DNA of 64,000 nucleotides from Acetobacter conturbans (GCF_011516755.1 NZ_WOSY01000004.1:235727-299726), one strand, 5' to 3'; numbered from the stretch's first letter, positions 44,852 through 54,227 are shown. Notes: a model not told the origin generated them from the sequence alone. Numbers and translations: made by a program.

Positions 44852-45667
44852 GTGCGGATACTGTTTCTGGGAGACATCGTAGGACGAAGCGGACGGGAAG
44901 GGGTGGTGAGCCGCGTTCCCGAACTTCGTCGCTCGTTGTCTCTCGACCTTGTCGTCGCCAATGCCGAGAACGCCAGCCACGGCTTCGGTCTGTCGCCGGG
45001 AATCGCACGCGATCTTCTGGAATGCGGGGTGGACGTTATCACGCTTGGCAATCATGCGTGGGACCGGCGTGATCTGATCGGTGAGATCGACGGCATGCCG
45101 CATGTCGTGCGTCCGCTGAATTTTCCTCCGGGCACACCGGGGCATGGCAGCACGGTGGTGTCTCTCGCCGATGGCCGGAAGGCGCTGATCGTGAATGTGA
45201 TGGGGCGGCTGTTCATGGATGCGCTCGACGATCCCTTTCGTCTGACGCTTGAGCTGGTCGGAAAATATCGACTGGGTGTCTCCGTGCAGGCGACGGTGAT
45301 CGACATCCATGCGGAAGCCAGCAGCGAGAAATGGTCGCTGGGCCATGTGCTGGACGGCAGGGTATCCCTTGTCGTGGGAACCCATACGCATACTCCGACG
45401 GCCGATCACCGCATCTTGCCTGCCGGAACCGCTTTTCAGAGCGATGCCGGCATGTGCGGGGATTATGACAGTGTGATCGGCATGCAGAAAGAAGCAGCCG
45501 TCGCCCGTTTCGTCCGCAAAATGCCGGGAGAGCGGCTGCAACCGGCGGACGGGGATGCGACCGTCTGCGGCATCATGGTGGAAACCGACGATGCGACCGG
45601 CCTTGCCCGAAAGGTCGCGCCGCTGCGGCAGGGTGGCATGCTTTCGCAGACCCTGCCGGATTTCTGA
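44852..45667 (+). CDS. YmdB-type metallophosphoesterase (TIGR00282 family)
   Basis: 271 residues with metal ligands of the calcineurin-like fold: RILFLGDIVGR, NAENASHGFG, GVDVITLGNHAWDRR, VDIHAEASSEK (family DFHAEATSEK), VGTHTHTPTAD and AGMCGDYDSVIG. The family hydrolyses 2',3'- or 3',5'-cyclic nucleotides in the cytoplasm. GTG 44852 has AGGAG upstream with good spacing. Together with fau it follows the 6S RNA, so it may share its transcript. Confidence 0.9.
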   Translation: MRILFLGDIVGRSGREGVVSRVPELRRSLSLDLVVANAENASHGFGLSPGIARDLLECGVDVITLGNHAWDRRDLIGEIDGMPHVVRPLNFPPGTPGHGSTVVSLADGRKALIVNVMGRLFMDALDDPFRLTLELVGKYRLGVSVQATVIDIHAEASSEKWSLGHVLDGRVSLVVGTHTHTPTADHRILPAGTAFQSDAGMCGDYDSVIGMQKEAAVARFVRKMPGERLQPADGDATVCGIMVETDDATGLARKVAPLRQGGMLSQTLPDF

Positions 45668-45684
45668 GCGGGGAGGCTGGCCGC

Positions 45685-46500
45685 TTACCCTTTGTGGACG
45701 ATGCCGACGCGGAGTGATGGATCGCCCATGAAGGTAGAGGGACCAGTGTGGGAAAGCTCCACACCCGTATCGAGCCAGACATCCCCGCCGATGTCGCGCC
45801 AGCGTTTGCAGAACGTGAAGTCCTCGCTGAGATAGGTGCCCGTATCCGGATCGATCATGCAGTCGAAAAGCGCATAGGCGGCGTCAGCTGTTACCGCGCT
45901 GGAATTGTCCTGTCCGACGGGCGCGTCGATACGGCTGTAGCGTGTCTGGGGATACGCTTCGATCATGCGGCTTATGGCGTTCCGGCTGATCAGCATGAAG
46001 CCGGTTCCGGCATATCCGGCCTTGACCAGACCGGTTCCGTGCTGATGCTCGTGAAGCGCTGCGCTCTCTCCGACATACCGCAGCGAAGCGGTTTCCGCTG
46101 GCTCGCCTTTCTCGGTCAGGAGGGTGGTCAGCCTGTCCCAGTAACGGTCCTTGAGCGGATACATCCCGGCGACGACATCCTTGCCGGCCGCAACCAGTCG
46201 GGGAACCGCATTCGGAGGGAACCCGATGTCGCTGTCCACGAAAAGAAGGTGCGAGGCATCGCTCTGAGCGAAGAACTGGTGGAGCAGCGTGTTGCGCGAC
46301 CGCGTGATCAGGGCATCGTTCCCGACCAGTGAAAGGGTCAGTTCGATGTCATGCTGCTGTGCAGCCGCCATGCAGCCGATGATCGACTGCATGTAGGTTT
46401 GCGTGACCACTCCGCCGAAACAGGGTGTGGCAATGAAGACGTGGGGAGACTGAGGAGAAGCGTACACTGGCTGAGCCTTGACCTGATGTGTTTCGGCCAC
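45685..46500 (-). CDS. Glycosyltransferase-like GT-A fold protein
   Basis: 271 residues. PHVFIATPCFGGVVTQTYMQS, ELTLSLVGNDALITRSRNTLL and LLFVDSDIGFPPNAVPRLV show a nucleotide-sugar-binding fold with a DxD-like VDSDIG. A later segment CMIDPDTGTYLSEDFTFCKRWRDIGG and HTGPSTFMG resembles LPS-core type transferases. GTG 46500 is preferred because GGAAG lies nine bases before it and it starts after the gph gene. Product and acceptor unknown; an envelope glycan is likely. Confidence 0.75.
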   Translation of the reverse strand: MAETHQVKAQPVYASPQSPHVFIATPCFGGVVTQTYMQSIIGCMAAAQQHDIELTLSLVGNDALITRSRNTLLHQFFAQSDASHLLFVDSDIGFPPNAVPRLVAAGKDVVAGMYPLKDRYWDRLTTLLTEKGEPAETASLRYVGESAALHEHQHGTGLVKAGYAGTGFMLISRNAISRMIEAYPQTRYSRIDAPVGQDNSSAVTADAAYALFDCMIDPDTGTYLSEDFTFCKRWRDIGGDVWLDTGVELSHTGPSTFMGDPSLRVGIVHKG

Positions 46501-46537
46501 GCTAGCGATCTTCCGTTTCAAACCGTTTAACGGTGTT

Positions 46538-47200
46538 TCACGTCGGCAGAAGCCTGTCGGCCACGTCGGGAACCTCGGCGATGCTTGCCGCCACGGCCGC
46601 CGCGCCCTCGGCATAACCCGGAACCCCATATCCCCATTCCGCATAGATCGAGCGCACGCCGGCATGGCGCCCCGCGAGCATGTCGTTCGCGTGGTCTCCG
46701 ATCATGACGGACTGCCGGGGTAGCCCTCCTGCTGCCTCAATGGTGCCGAGCAGATGACCCGCATCCGGCTTGCGGGTGGGGAAAGAATCTCCACCGCCAA
46801 TGGCCGCGAAATCCTCCAGAATGCCGAAGGTGCGCAGAATGTCGCGGGCTGCGGCAACGGGCTTGTTGGTGCACACGGCCAGACGCCAGTTTTCGGCGCG
46901 CAGGCGCAGGAGAACGTCTTTCGTGCCCGGAAACAGACGGGATTTCAGCGTCACACGCGGGCTGTAAATCTCCATGAACCGTTCCGTGGCGATCTTACGG
47001 TCGATACCGGCAGCCCCCGGTCCGGCACTGTCCAGAGCACGCTGAACCAGAGCGGCCACGCCATCTCCGATCATGCTTCGGACCTGCGGTTCCGAGAGCG
47101 CGGGAAAGCCATGTTCGGCCAGCAGAAGTCCAGCAGAGTCCGTGAGATCGGGCAGGGAGTTCACCAGTGTCCCGTCCAGATCGAAAACCGCCAGTCTCAT
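46538..47200 (-). CDS. gph: Phosphoglycolate phosphatase (HAD family)
   Basis: 220 residues with the HAD motifs: nucleophile DLDGTLVNS (motif I), CTNKP (motif II), KPDAGHLLGTIEAAGG (motif III Lys), and IGDHANDMLAGRHAG (motif IV). It removes phosphate from 2-phosphoglycolate, formed for example in DNA repair. Divergent from glmU with 113 bp between them. Confidence 0.9.
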   Translation of the reverse strand: MRLAVFDLDGTLVNSLPDLTDSAGLLLAEHGFPALSEPQVRSMIGDGVAALVQRALDSAGPGAAGIDRKIATERFMEIYSPRVTLKSRLFPGTKDVLLRLRAENWRLAVCTNKPVAAARDILRTFGILEDFAAIGGGDSFPTRKPDAGHLLGTIEAAGGLPRQSVMIGDHANDMLAGRHAGVRSIYAEWGYGVPGYAEGAAAVAASIAEVPDVADRLLPT

Positions 47201-47313
47201 GGGTGTTCCTTCACGATAATGCTCTTCCGGAAAATGAAGGTAACGCGAAGTGAAACAGGAACCTACACCGCTGATTTGACACGTTCCCGACAGTGGCTTA
47301 CCGCCAGAAAGTC

Positions 47314-48669
47314 ATGACAGTATCGCCAGCAATCCGTCCGTCCACCGCCATTCTCCTCGCTGCCGGCCTCGGCACGCGCATGCGGTCCTCCTTGCCGAAA
47401 GCACTCCAGCCGCTTGCCGGACAGCCGATGCTGAGTCACCTCATCGCCAGCGCCGCGAAGGTGTTCGACAAGGTGGTGGTGGTCATCGGACCGGGCATGG
47501 ACGATCTCGCCCGGTGCGCCGCGCCCCATACAGTCGTGATCCAGCACGAGCGCCTCGGAACCGCGCACGCGGCGCTACAGGCCGAGGCGCTGTTTGGTGA
47601 AGGCGACGTGGCCGTTCTTTACGCCGATAATCCACTCATCACGCCCGAGACGCTCCAGCGCATGCTGGATGTGCGTCGCAGCACGTCCGAGCCGACTGAT
47701 CTTGCGCTTCTCGCCATGCGTCCGGCCAATCCGGGGCGATATGGCCGCGTCATTCTCAATCAGGACGGCACGGTAGAAAAAATTATCGAATGGGCTGATG
47801 CCTCCGAGTCTGAAAGGGCTGTGGGGCTGTGCAATGCGGGTGTTTTCTGTGCCGATGCCAGCCGTTTCCGGTCATGGCTGCACAAGGTGGGTAACGCCAA
47901 CAGCAAGGGCGAATATTACCTGACCGATGTGGTCGGTATTGTCCGCGAGCAAGGCGGAATCGTCCGCGCCGTGGAAGCGCCTGAGAGCGAACTGCTCGGG
48001 GTGAATTCCCGCGTCGAACTGGCCGAAGCCGAAGCGACGGTGCAGCGTCGCCTGCGTCGGGAGGCGATGGAACGGGGTGTCACGCTCGTCGCGCCGGAAA
48101 CTGTGTTCTTCTCGTTCGATACCGTACTGGAGCCGGACGTGGCGGTGCAGCCGAACGTGGTGTTCGGTCCCGGCGTGATCGTGCGTTCAGGCGCGGAAAT
48201 CCGGGCCTTCAGCCACCTCGAACAGTGCGAAGTCGGCCCGAAATCGCTGGTTGGTCCTTATGGTCGACTGCGTCCCGGAACAGTGCTGGGTGAGGGCTGC
48301 CATGTCGGTAATTTTGTCGAACTGAAAGCTACCACCCTTGGAGATGGCGCCAAGGTTAACCATCTTACATATCTGGGGGATGCGAGCGTCGGACCGGCCA
48401 CGAATGTCGGGGCGGGCACCATCACCTGCAATTACGACGGCGTCTTCAAGCATCGCACCACCATTGGCGCGAACGCCTTCATCGGGTCCGACTCCATTCT
48501 GGTCGCGCCTGTGACGGTGGGTGACGGAGCGTTGGTAGCGGCAGGCAGTGTCATCACGCAGGATGTCGAGCCGGACGCTCTTGCGATTGCGCGAGGCGTG
48601 CAGACAAACAAAACTGGATGGGCCGCACGCTTCCGTGCGGCGCTTCGGGCAAAGAAGGAACAGGGCTGA
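47314..48669 (+). CDS. glmU: Bifunctional GlcNAc-1-phosphate uridyltransferase / glucosamine-1-phosphate acetyltransferase
   Basis: Makes UDP-GlcNAc for peptidoglycan and LPS. The 451-residue protein has the N-terminal pyrophosphorylase domain (ILLAAGLGTRMRSSLPKAL, YADNPLITPETLQ, GEYYLTDVV, VEAPESELLGVNSRVELAEAE) and the C-terminal left-handed beta helix (GRLRPGTVLGEGCHVGNFVELK, HLTYLGDASVGPATNVGAGT, GANAFIGSDSILVAPVTVG). Start ATG 47314; a GTG seven codons earlier is possible. Stop TGA shares its last base with the glmS start (TGATG), so translation is coupled. Confidence 0.96.
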   Translation: MTVSPAIRPSTAILLAAGLGTRMRSSLPKALQPLAGQPMLSHLIASAAKVFDKVVVVIGPGMDDLARCAAPHTVVIQHERLGTAHAALQAEALFGEGDVAVLYADNPLITPETLQRMLDVRRSTSEPTDLALLAMRPANPGRYGRVILNQDGTVEKIIEWADASESERAVGLCNAGVFCADASRFRSWLHKVGNANSKGEYYLTDVVGIVREQGGIVRAVEAPESELLGVNSRVELAEAEATVQRRLRREAMERGVTLVAPETVFFSFDTVLEPDVAVQPNVVFGPGVIVRSGAEIRAFSHLEQCEVGPKSLVGPYGRLRPGTVLGEGCHVGNFVELKATTLGDGAKVNHLTYLGDASVGPATNVGAGTITCNYDGVFKHRTTIGANAFIGSDSILVAPVTVGDGALVAAGSVITQDVEPDALAIARGVQTNKTGWAARFRAALRAKKEQG

Positions 48670-50495
48670 TGTGCGGCATCTGTGGCGTCGTCGGACACAG
48701 GCAGGCAACGCCGATCGTTTTCGAGGGGCTGCGTCGGCTGGAATATCGTGGCTATGATTCGGCTGGCATCGCCACGCTGAACGCTGATGGCCATATCGAA
48801 CGGCGTCGCGCGGCGGGCAAGCTGGACAATCTGGGGAAAGTTCTGGAGCAGACGCCCCTGCACGGCAGGACGGCCATCGGTCATACCCGCTGGGCCACGC
48901 ACGGCGCTCCCAACGAGACGAACGCCCATCCGCACGGCACGGCGCGTGTTGCCATCGTGCATAACGGCATCATCGAGAACTTCGAGACCCTGCGCGCCGA
49001 ACTGGAAGCGGCAGGACAGGTGTTCGAGACCGAGACCGACAGCGAGACCATTGCACAGCTGGTCGATTATTACCTCGCTGAAGGGCAGCCCCCTCGGGAG
49101 GCCGCCTTCGCCGCACTCCGGCGTCTCGAAGGCGCCTATGCTGTCGCGATGATTTTCTCCGAGCATGAGGGTCTGATGATCGGAGCCCGCCACGGTGCTC
49201 CGCTGGCCGTCGGGTTCGGCGAAGGGGAAATGTTTCTCGGTTCCGATAGCCTTGCCCTCGCACCGCTCACCCGTCGCATTGCCTATCTCGATGATGGCGA
49301 CTCTGTCGTTCTCTGCCGTGAGGGAGCCGAATTCTTCGACCATTCCGGGGAGCGCGTAGAGCGCGCGATCCAGACGACGGCACTCGTCGCGGGTGCCGTC
49401 GGCAAGGACGGCTATCGTCACTATATGGAGAAGGAACTGCACGAGCACCCGCTGGTGATCGGTCAGACTCTCCAGCGCATGATTGACCCCGCCACCCGCA
49501 AGGTCGTGCTGCCGGACATGCCCGTCGATCTTGCGACCGTTCCGCGCGCCGCCATCACGGCCTGCGGTTCAGCGTTCTATGCCGGTGTCGTGGGGCGGTA
49601 CTGGCTGGAGGAAATCGCACGCCTGCCGGTGGATATCGATGTGGCGAGCGAGATGCGCTATCGCAATCCGCCGCTGACTCCCGGTTCGCTGGGCATCCTG
49701 ATCTCCCAGTCCGGGGAAACGGCGGACACTCTCGCAGCCATGCGGAGCCTGAAACAGGCCGGGTTGCCGATCCTCTCCATCCTCAATGCCGAACACAGCA
49801 GCATGGCCCGTGAAAGCGATGTCGTGCTGGGAACGGTCGCGGGACCGGAAATCTCGGTGGCCTCGACCAAAGCGTTCACCGCCCAGCTCACCGTGCTGGC
49901 CTGCCTGACCATCGCCATCGCCCGCGCACGCGGCACACTTGATGCCCTTGGTGAAGAAGAGCTGGTGACGGCCCTGCTGGATCTTCCCAGCAAAGCCGCC
50001 GAGGTCTTCACGCATGGAGACGCCATCCGCAAGATGGCCACCATCGTCGCCGAGGCACGCGATGTGCTCTATCTCGGGCGCGGCAGCGGCTATCCCGTGG
50101 CGATGGAAGGGGCGCTCAAGCTGAAGGAAATTTCCTACATCCACGCTGAAGCCTATGCCGCAGGTGAGATGAAGCACGGGCCGATTTCCCTCATTGATCG
50201 CACGGTGCCGATTGTCGCGACTGTTCCGTCCGGGGTTCTGTTCGACAAGACGCTGTCGAATCTTCAGGAAGCCAGGGCTCGTGGTGGCCGTCTGCTCGCC
50301 TTCACGGACGATGAGGGCGCTGAGCGTGTTTCAGCCATCGCGGAACAGACCATCGTGCTGCCCAAAGTCCATCCGTTCGTAACGCCGCTTATCCAGACCA
50401 TCGGCGTGCAGATCCTCGCCTACGAGACGGCGCTTCTCAAAGGCACGGACGTGGATCAGCCACGTAACCTCGCGAAGTCGGTGACCGTGGAATAA
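48669..50495 (+). CDS. glmS: Glutamine-fructose-6-phosphate aminotransferase
   Basis: First step of the hexosamine pathway. The 608-residue enzyme starts MCGICGVVGHRQATPIVFEG, so Cys2 is the catalytic N-terminal nucleophile after Met removal. The Ntn-amidase domain contains RRLEYRGYDSAG and RWATHGAPNETNAHPH. Two SIS domains follow (ILISQSGETADTLAA, YLGRGSGYPVAMEGALKLKE), and the C-terminus ends QPRNLAKSVTVE. ATG 48669 overlaps the glmU stop by one base. A strong hairpin follows the gene. Confidence 0.97.
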   Translation: MCGICGVVGHRQATPIVFEGLRRLEYRGYDSAGIATLNADGHIERRRAAGKLDNLGKVLEQTPLHGRTAIGHTRWATHGAPNETNAHPHGTARVAIVHNGIIENFETLRAELEAAGQVFETETDSETIAQLVDYYLAEGQPPREAAFAALRRLEGAYAVAMIFSEHEGLMIGARHGAPLAVGFGEGEMFLGSDSLALAPLTRRIAYLDDGDSVVLCREGAEFFDHSGERVERAIQTTALVAGAVGKDGYRHYMEKELHEHPLVIGQTLQRMIDPATRKVVLPDMPVDLATVPRAAITACGSAFYAGVVGRYWLEEIARLPVDIDVASEMRYRNPPLTPGSLGILISQSGETADTLAAMRSLKQAGLPILSILNAEHSSMARESDVVLGTVAGPEISVASTKAFTAQLTVLACLTIAIARARGTLDALGEEELVTALLDLPSKAAEVFTHGDAIRKMATIVAEARDVLYLGRGSGYPVAMEGALKLKEISYIHAEAYAAGEMKHGPISLIDRTVPIVATVPSGVLFDKTLSNLQEARARGGRLLAFTDDEGAERVSAIAEQTIVLPKVHPFVTPLIQTIGVQILAYETALLKGTDVDQPRNLAKSVTVE

Positions 50496-50503
50496 AAGCA
50501 ACC

Positions 50504-50539
50504 TTCCGGCGGATACAGTCATCAATATATCCGCCGGAA
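50504..50539 (+). terminator. Probable terminator of glmU-glmS
   Basis: A twelve-base perfect stem TTCCGGCGGATA/TATCCGCCGGAA with a twelve-base loop sits 9 bp after the glmS stop. No long T tract follows, but the stem is very stable. Confidence 0.65.
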
Positions 50540-51083
50540 AAGCCCTCCCGATTTAATCGTCCCGATAGCCTCAAACGGTCCTATGCTGAACGGCGACGAA
50601 AACCCGACAGAGCAGCGGGAAATGGCGCCCTCGTCGTGAGGGACCGTAGGGAACATCCCCGTTCTTTTAATCGACCAGACGGCCCATCACTCGGCATAGC
50701 GTTCTCATACCGAGCCAGCGAAATTACGTTTAACGAGCGCTTTTCTTTCAGGCCGATGCGTTATGTCACCGTTCCCGGCGGCACGGTTTCCTCGCAGGTC
50801 TCTGGCGGCCATGAAAAGGGTCCAGAATCCTCTGCGCGTGAGCAAAAGTCTTTTTGTCAGCAGGGAGATTAATGGAAAAACAGCATGGCATATGAGGGAT
50901 GTGGCCGGTCACGCAGGTTTTGTTTGTGAAAGCGTCTGTCCGAGGTATCCGCGCCGATTGCGTTGCGGGCCGATCTGCTCTTAACAAGGCCCAACGATCT
51001 TCTGCCATACGCTGCATGCGCGCCGTGATCAGTCATTGCGTGGTGGGCGTCTCTGTTTTCACCTGACGACACGGCGCACGATA
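50540..51083. other. Non-coding stretch between glmS and the EamA transporter
   Basis: About 540 bp with no supported gene; the 78-residue and 73-residue frames here have no ribosome-binding site or family features. It holds the second copy of the GCCCTCG hairpin (50627-50646), which shares its sequence with 26084-26104. Possible place for an unlisted small RNA on the plus strand. Confidence 0.45.
50627..50646 (+). repeat. Hairpin element copy B (GCCCTCGTCG..GAGGGACCG)
   Basis: Stem CCCTC/GAGGG around GTCGT, then ACCG. The block matches copy A at 26084-26104 in 18 of about 20 positions and in the strand of both. The surrounding sequences do not align clearly. Function unknown. Confidence 0.5.
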
Positions 51084-52064
51084 ATGACTCCCAAGCAACT
51101 GTTCAACGGCATGACGCTCGCCTTCGGCGCCTATGCCTTCTTTTCCATCAGCGATGCATTTTCCAAATTACTGGCCGGACGGCTCGATCCGTTTGAAGTG
51201 GCTTTCTCGGGAGGGGTGTTCGGATTCCTGATCCTGCCCTTTCTGAAGCAGCCCGGAGAGTCCTACATCGATATCGTGCGCCCCAAATTGTGGGGTATGT
51301 GGATTCTGCGAGCAGCCTGTGTGTTTGTCGCGACTGCGGCGAGCGTGGAAGCCTTCATGCTTCTGCCTATGCCCGAAGCACTCTCGCTGATGTTCCTGAT
51401 GCCGCTTTTCGTGACGATCCTTTCAGTCGTTCTTCTGAAAGAGAAAGTCACCTTCTGGGCATGGCTGGCCGTTCTGCTTGGATTTGTCGGCGTGCTGATC
51501 GTCCTGCGTCCCGGCTTTAGGGCGCTCCATTTCGGGCATCTGTGCGCCCTTGTTGCAGCATTTGCCAACGCGGGAAGCGTGATTGCCTATCGCCTTGCCG
51601 ATCATGAAAAGACGCGTCTCTCCCTCTTTGGTTCAAGCCTGATCGGACCACTGGTAGGGAACGGGGTCCTGATGGCGCTTCATGCCTCATGGCCCGCGTC
51701 CTTTGTCGATTGGGTCTATCTGTTCGGATATGGGTTTCTTGCTGCCCTTGGACAGTTGCTGATGATGATGGCGACCGCCCTCGCTCCGGCGAACCGCGTG
51801 GCCCTGCCGCAATACAGCCAGATGATCTGGGGTGTGGTGCTGAGCTACATTGTGTTCAAGCAGCCACTGGATAGCTGGACGTTTGTTGGCATCACCGTGC
51901 TGATGTTCTCGGGTGTTCTGAACTGGATCAGGCAGCGGATCCGCTACGAGCGGATGGCGATGCGAGAACGGAAAGCCCGAAAGGCGGCAGCCGAAGCAGC
52001 AAACCGGACCGCTGCGGCATCGGTTATCATCAAGGGTGCACCCGGCAAGCCTCTTAGGAACTGA
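51084..52064 (+). CDS. DMT superfamily transporter (EamA domain)
   Basis: 326 residues with ten predicted membrane helices in two EamA repeats: MTLAFGAYAFFSISDAFSK with LLAGRLDPFEVAFSGGV, LPMPEALSLMFLMPLFVTIL, LLGFVGVLIVLRPGF and the later GYGFLAALGQLLMMMATALAP, FTLIQYSQM-like ALPQYSQMIWGVVLSYIVF. A basic cytoplasmic tail (RERKARKAAAEAANR) follows. Such proteins export or import small metabolites or drugs. ATG 51084 matches the first helix. Substrate unknown. Confidence 0.9.
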   Translation: MTPKQLFNGMTLAFGAYAFFSISDAFSKLLAGRLDPFEVAFSGGVFGFLILPFLKQPGESYIDIVRPKLWGMWILRAACVFVATAASVEAFMLLPMPEALSLMFLMPLFVTILSVVLLKEKVTFWAWLAVLLGFVGVLIVLRPGFRALHFGHLCALVAAFANAGSVIAYRLADHEKTRLSLFGSSLIGPLVGNGVLMALHASWPASFVDWVYLFGYGFLAALGQLLMMMATALAPANRVALPQYSQMIWGVVLSYIVFKQPLDSWTFVGITVLMFSGVLNWIRQRIRYERMAMRERKARKAAAEAANRTAAASVIIKGAPGKPLRN

Positions 52065-52110
52065 CCAGGCCGCAGACTTCGGTCAGATGGTCTGGTTTTC
52101 CGGGGTTTAG

Positions 52111-52134
52111 GCCCTCCCGTTTTACAGGGAGGGC
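52111..52134. terminator. Hairpin between convergent transporter and Tat-like genes
   Basis: GCCCTCCC and GGGAGGGC form an eight-base stem with loop GTTTTACA, between the two converging stop codons (52064 and 52141). Confidence 0.5.
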
Positions 52135-52140
52135 GAGACC

Positions 52141-52758
52141 CTATGCCGGGTGTTTTGCAAGCCAGACAGCATCTGCTTCCATAGGGAGGGAACTCAGGAG
52201 CTTGCCGTTCTGAAGATTGAACGCGGCCAGAATCTGCTGCCGGGCATCCCATCCCAGAATGATCCGGTTTTCTGCCGAGACCAAAGCCTTGATGAGACGA
52301 TGACCACCCAGCCAGAGCGTTTGCATCACGGCAGGAGGGGTGGATTTCTGACAGGACACGCCAAGAAGGCAGTCCTGCTGGTCGTCGAAAACCCAGAGCA
52401 TATCGTGTGAAGCCGCCAGCAGGCGATGGGAAAGACCAATCCCTGCGAGAAGATCCGTCGGCAGTAGGACAGGCGGCTGTCCGGGCGCATGCAGTTCCGG
52501 GCTTTTTATGGAAATATTGCTGCGACGGGGTTCTGTGACAGGACGGTCCGGCACAGCATTGTGCGTGAACCTTCCTTTCAACGGCGAGAACGAAACGAGG
52601 TAAGAAGCAAATGCTTCACCATTTTTCGTACGCGCCAGAATCTGGATGTCCGAAGGTGCTGCCATGGAAGCGGCAGCAGCAGTCGTTCCGGCAGAGGCCA
52701 CCAGGCCGCCAGCCGTCGCCAGAATCCCCAGACGACGCCGGGAGAGAGACATATTCAT
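52141..52758 (-). CDS. Exported protein with Tat-like signal, unknown function
   Basis: 205 residues starting MNMSLSRRRLGILATAGG, with a twin-Arg-like n-region and an Ala/Thr-rich hydrophobic core (GLVASAGTTAAAASMAAPS). The mature part suggests a beta-propeller or sensor-like fold: LARTKNGEAFASYLVSFSP, AASHDMLWVFDDQQDCLLGV, NRIILGWDARQQILAAFNL. It lies 35 bp downstream of the GH32 gene on the same strand and is likely cotranscribed. A regulatory or accessory role in fructan use is only an inference. The start may be 52770, 52758 or 52752; GGAA before 52758 decides. Confidence 0.6.
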   Translation of the reverse strand: MNMSLSRRRLGILATAGGLVASAGTTAAAASMAAPSDIQILARTKNGEAFASYLVSFSPLKGRFTHNAVPDRPVTEPRRSNISIKSPELHAPGQPPVLLPTDLLAGIGLSHRLLAASHDMLWVFDDQQDCLLGVSCQKSTPPAVMQTLWLGGHRLIKALVSAENRIILGWDARQQILAAFNLQNGKLLSSLPMEADAVWLAKHPA

Positions 52759-52793
52759 GGTCGTTTCCATTGGCACAAAGAAATATTTCGGAT

Positions 52794-54227
52794 TCACACG
52801 CGGTAAAGCTTGATGTCCGCACGAAGGACGCCGCCACCAGAAGTCGTGATGGAAGCCGCACCCGCCGTCGTTGTGGGAAACACCAGCGATGTCAGAGACA
52901 GGGCGCCCTGATTGAACACGATTTCCAGACCATCCGGATTGATCCGTGCGGAGAAGGAAATGGACTGCCCAAACGTCAGCGGAGCGTTGCGGTCGCTGGC
53001 CCATGCCGGGTCCGTTGTGGCAGGTGTGAAGCCGGATTGGGTTCTTTGCAGATTAACATTGCCGCTTTGAGGAGAAAGAATGAGCCTGATCGGAGTTCCT
53101 GCGCCACTCTGAAGCAGCACGACAATCTCTGAGGGCCAGCTTCCGGATGCAGCGGAGAGAGTGGCATCTATCCGGTAGGAGCCCCGGCTCACGGTCGGAA
53201 TCTTGACCGGACTCAGTGGGGTCAGAGTCTGTTTTTTGGCCACTGTATAAGCGAATGAACTGGAGCCGGTGAGAGTGTAGAAATCGTTCGACAGCCGGGC
53301 ACGACCGCTTACGGTTTTCAGAGTCAGCTTCCTGACCTTACTCATGCGGCCATAATAACCGGCCTTCGTCACCAGAGTGGCATAGGCCCAGTTATTCATC
53401 CATGCGATTGCATAACAGGTAATTTGTGGAGTGGATGTTGTGGCCTTCGGTCCCCATATGGCGGTGGCATAGAAATCCGAGCCGCCATCCAGCCACTGTC
53501 CAGCCTGATTATCCGCAATGAAGGTCGTTCCGTCGAATGAGCCGGTCCAGTAATAAGCACCTGTGGTGAACCCGGTCTGATACCCATTGGCCGAACACAA
53601 CAGAATCCATTTCGTGCCAATGGCTGTGCCATTCTCGTCATGCTGCACCATCGGAAACAGGCTGGGACATTCGAGCAAACCCAGCGTGTCGCACATGAAA
53701 CCCGACATGTAAGTCCAGTCGGCCAGATTGGCAGACCGGTAAAAGCCGATTTTATTCCCCTCGCCGAGGACCATCACCCAGTAACGTTCGTTCGTCATCC
53801 AGAGGAGACGGGGATCGCGAAAGTCCTTGCTGTCGCTGTCCGTTCCCGCCTGCGGGTTGGTCATGACAATACGGTCGAAGGAAAATGTGTAACCACCATC
53901 CGTGGAAACCCACCGGGCTGTAGACTGCCCCTCGTCCCCGGTCATCGGCATTGTGAGCAGGGCAATAACAGCACCCGCGCCGAAGCCCGCAGTATTGTAC
54001 GTATCGACAACAGGCGTGCCGCTCCAGATATCTCCTTGTGAGGTCGTGAATTTCTCGATCGCAACCCCCTGATCCCACCAATTGAGCAGGTCCGGCGAGA
54101 CGGCGTGCCTCCAGGCAGTGCCGCCAGGGGAGTTCGGGTAATCGCCATTCCACAAATAGTAGAGATGCCAGAGACCATTACGAAGAAACGGCACCTGCGG
54201 GTCGTTGAGAAAAGGTGTTGCGGACAT
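52794..54227 (-). CDS. Glycoside hydrolase family 32 (levanase/fructan hydrolase-like)
   Basis: 477 residues with the GH32 catalytic trio: Asp9 in FLNDPQVPF (the usual WMNDPNG), Asp138 in KDFRDPRLLW, and Glu186 in LLECPSLF. A five-bladed propeller should occupy about 1-330. A C-terminal beta-sandwich follows (SGSWPSEIVVLLQSG, IRLILSPQSGNVNLQRTQ, INPDGLEIVFNQGAL). No signal peptide precedes the catalytic Asp; the enzyme starts almost at the motif, so it may be intracellular or exported in another way. AAGGAAAT before ATG 54227 is a good ribosome-binding site. Likely acts on levan, inulin or sucrose. A levansucrase is not in the window. Confidence 0.87.
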   Translation of the reverse strand: MSATPFLNDPQVPFLRNGLWHLYYLWNGDYPNSPGGTAWRHAVSPDLLNWWDQGVAIEKFTTSQGDIWSGTPVVDTYNTAGFGAGAVIALLTMPMTGDEGQSTARWVSTDGGYTFSFDRIVMTNPQAGTDSDSKDFRDPRLLWMTNERYWVMVLGEGNKIGFYRSANLADWTYMSGFMCDTLGLLECPSLFPMVQHDENGTAIGTKWILLCSANGYQTGFTTGAYYWTGSFDGTTFIADNQAGQWLDGGSDFYATAIWGPKATTSTPQITCYAIAWMNNWAYATLVTKAGYYGRMSKVRKLTLKTVSGRARLSNDFYTLTGSSSFAYTVAKKQTLTPLSPVKIPTVSRGSYRIDATLSAASGSWPSEIVVLLQSGAGTPIRLILSPQSGNVNLQRTQSGFTPATTDPAWASDRNAPLTFGQSISFSARINPDGLEIVFNQGALSLTSLVFPTTTAGAASITTSGGGVLRADIKLYRV

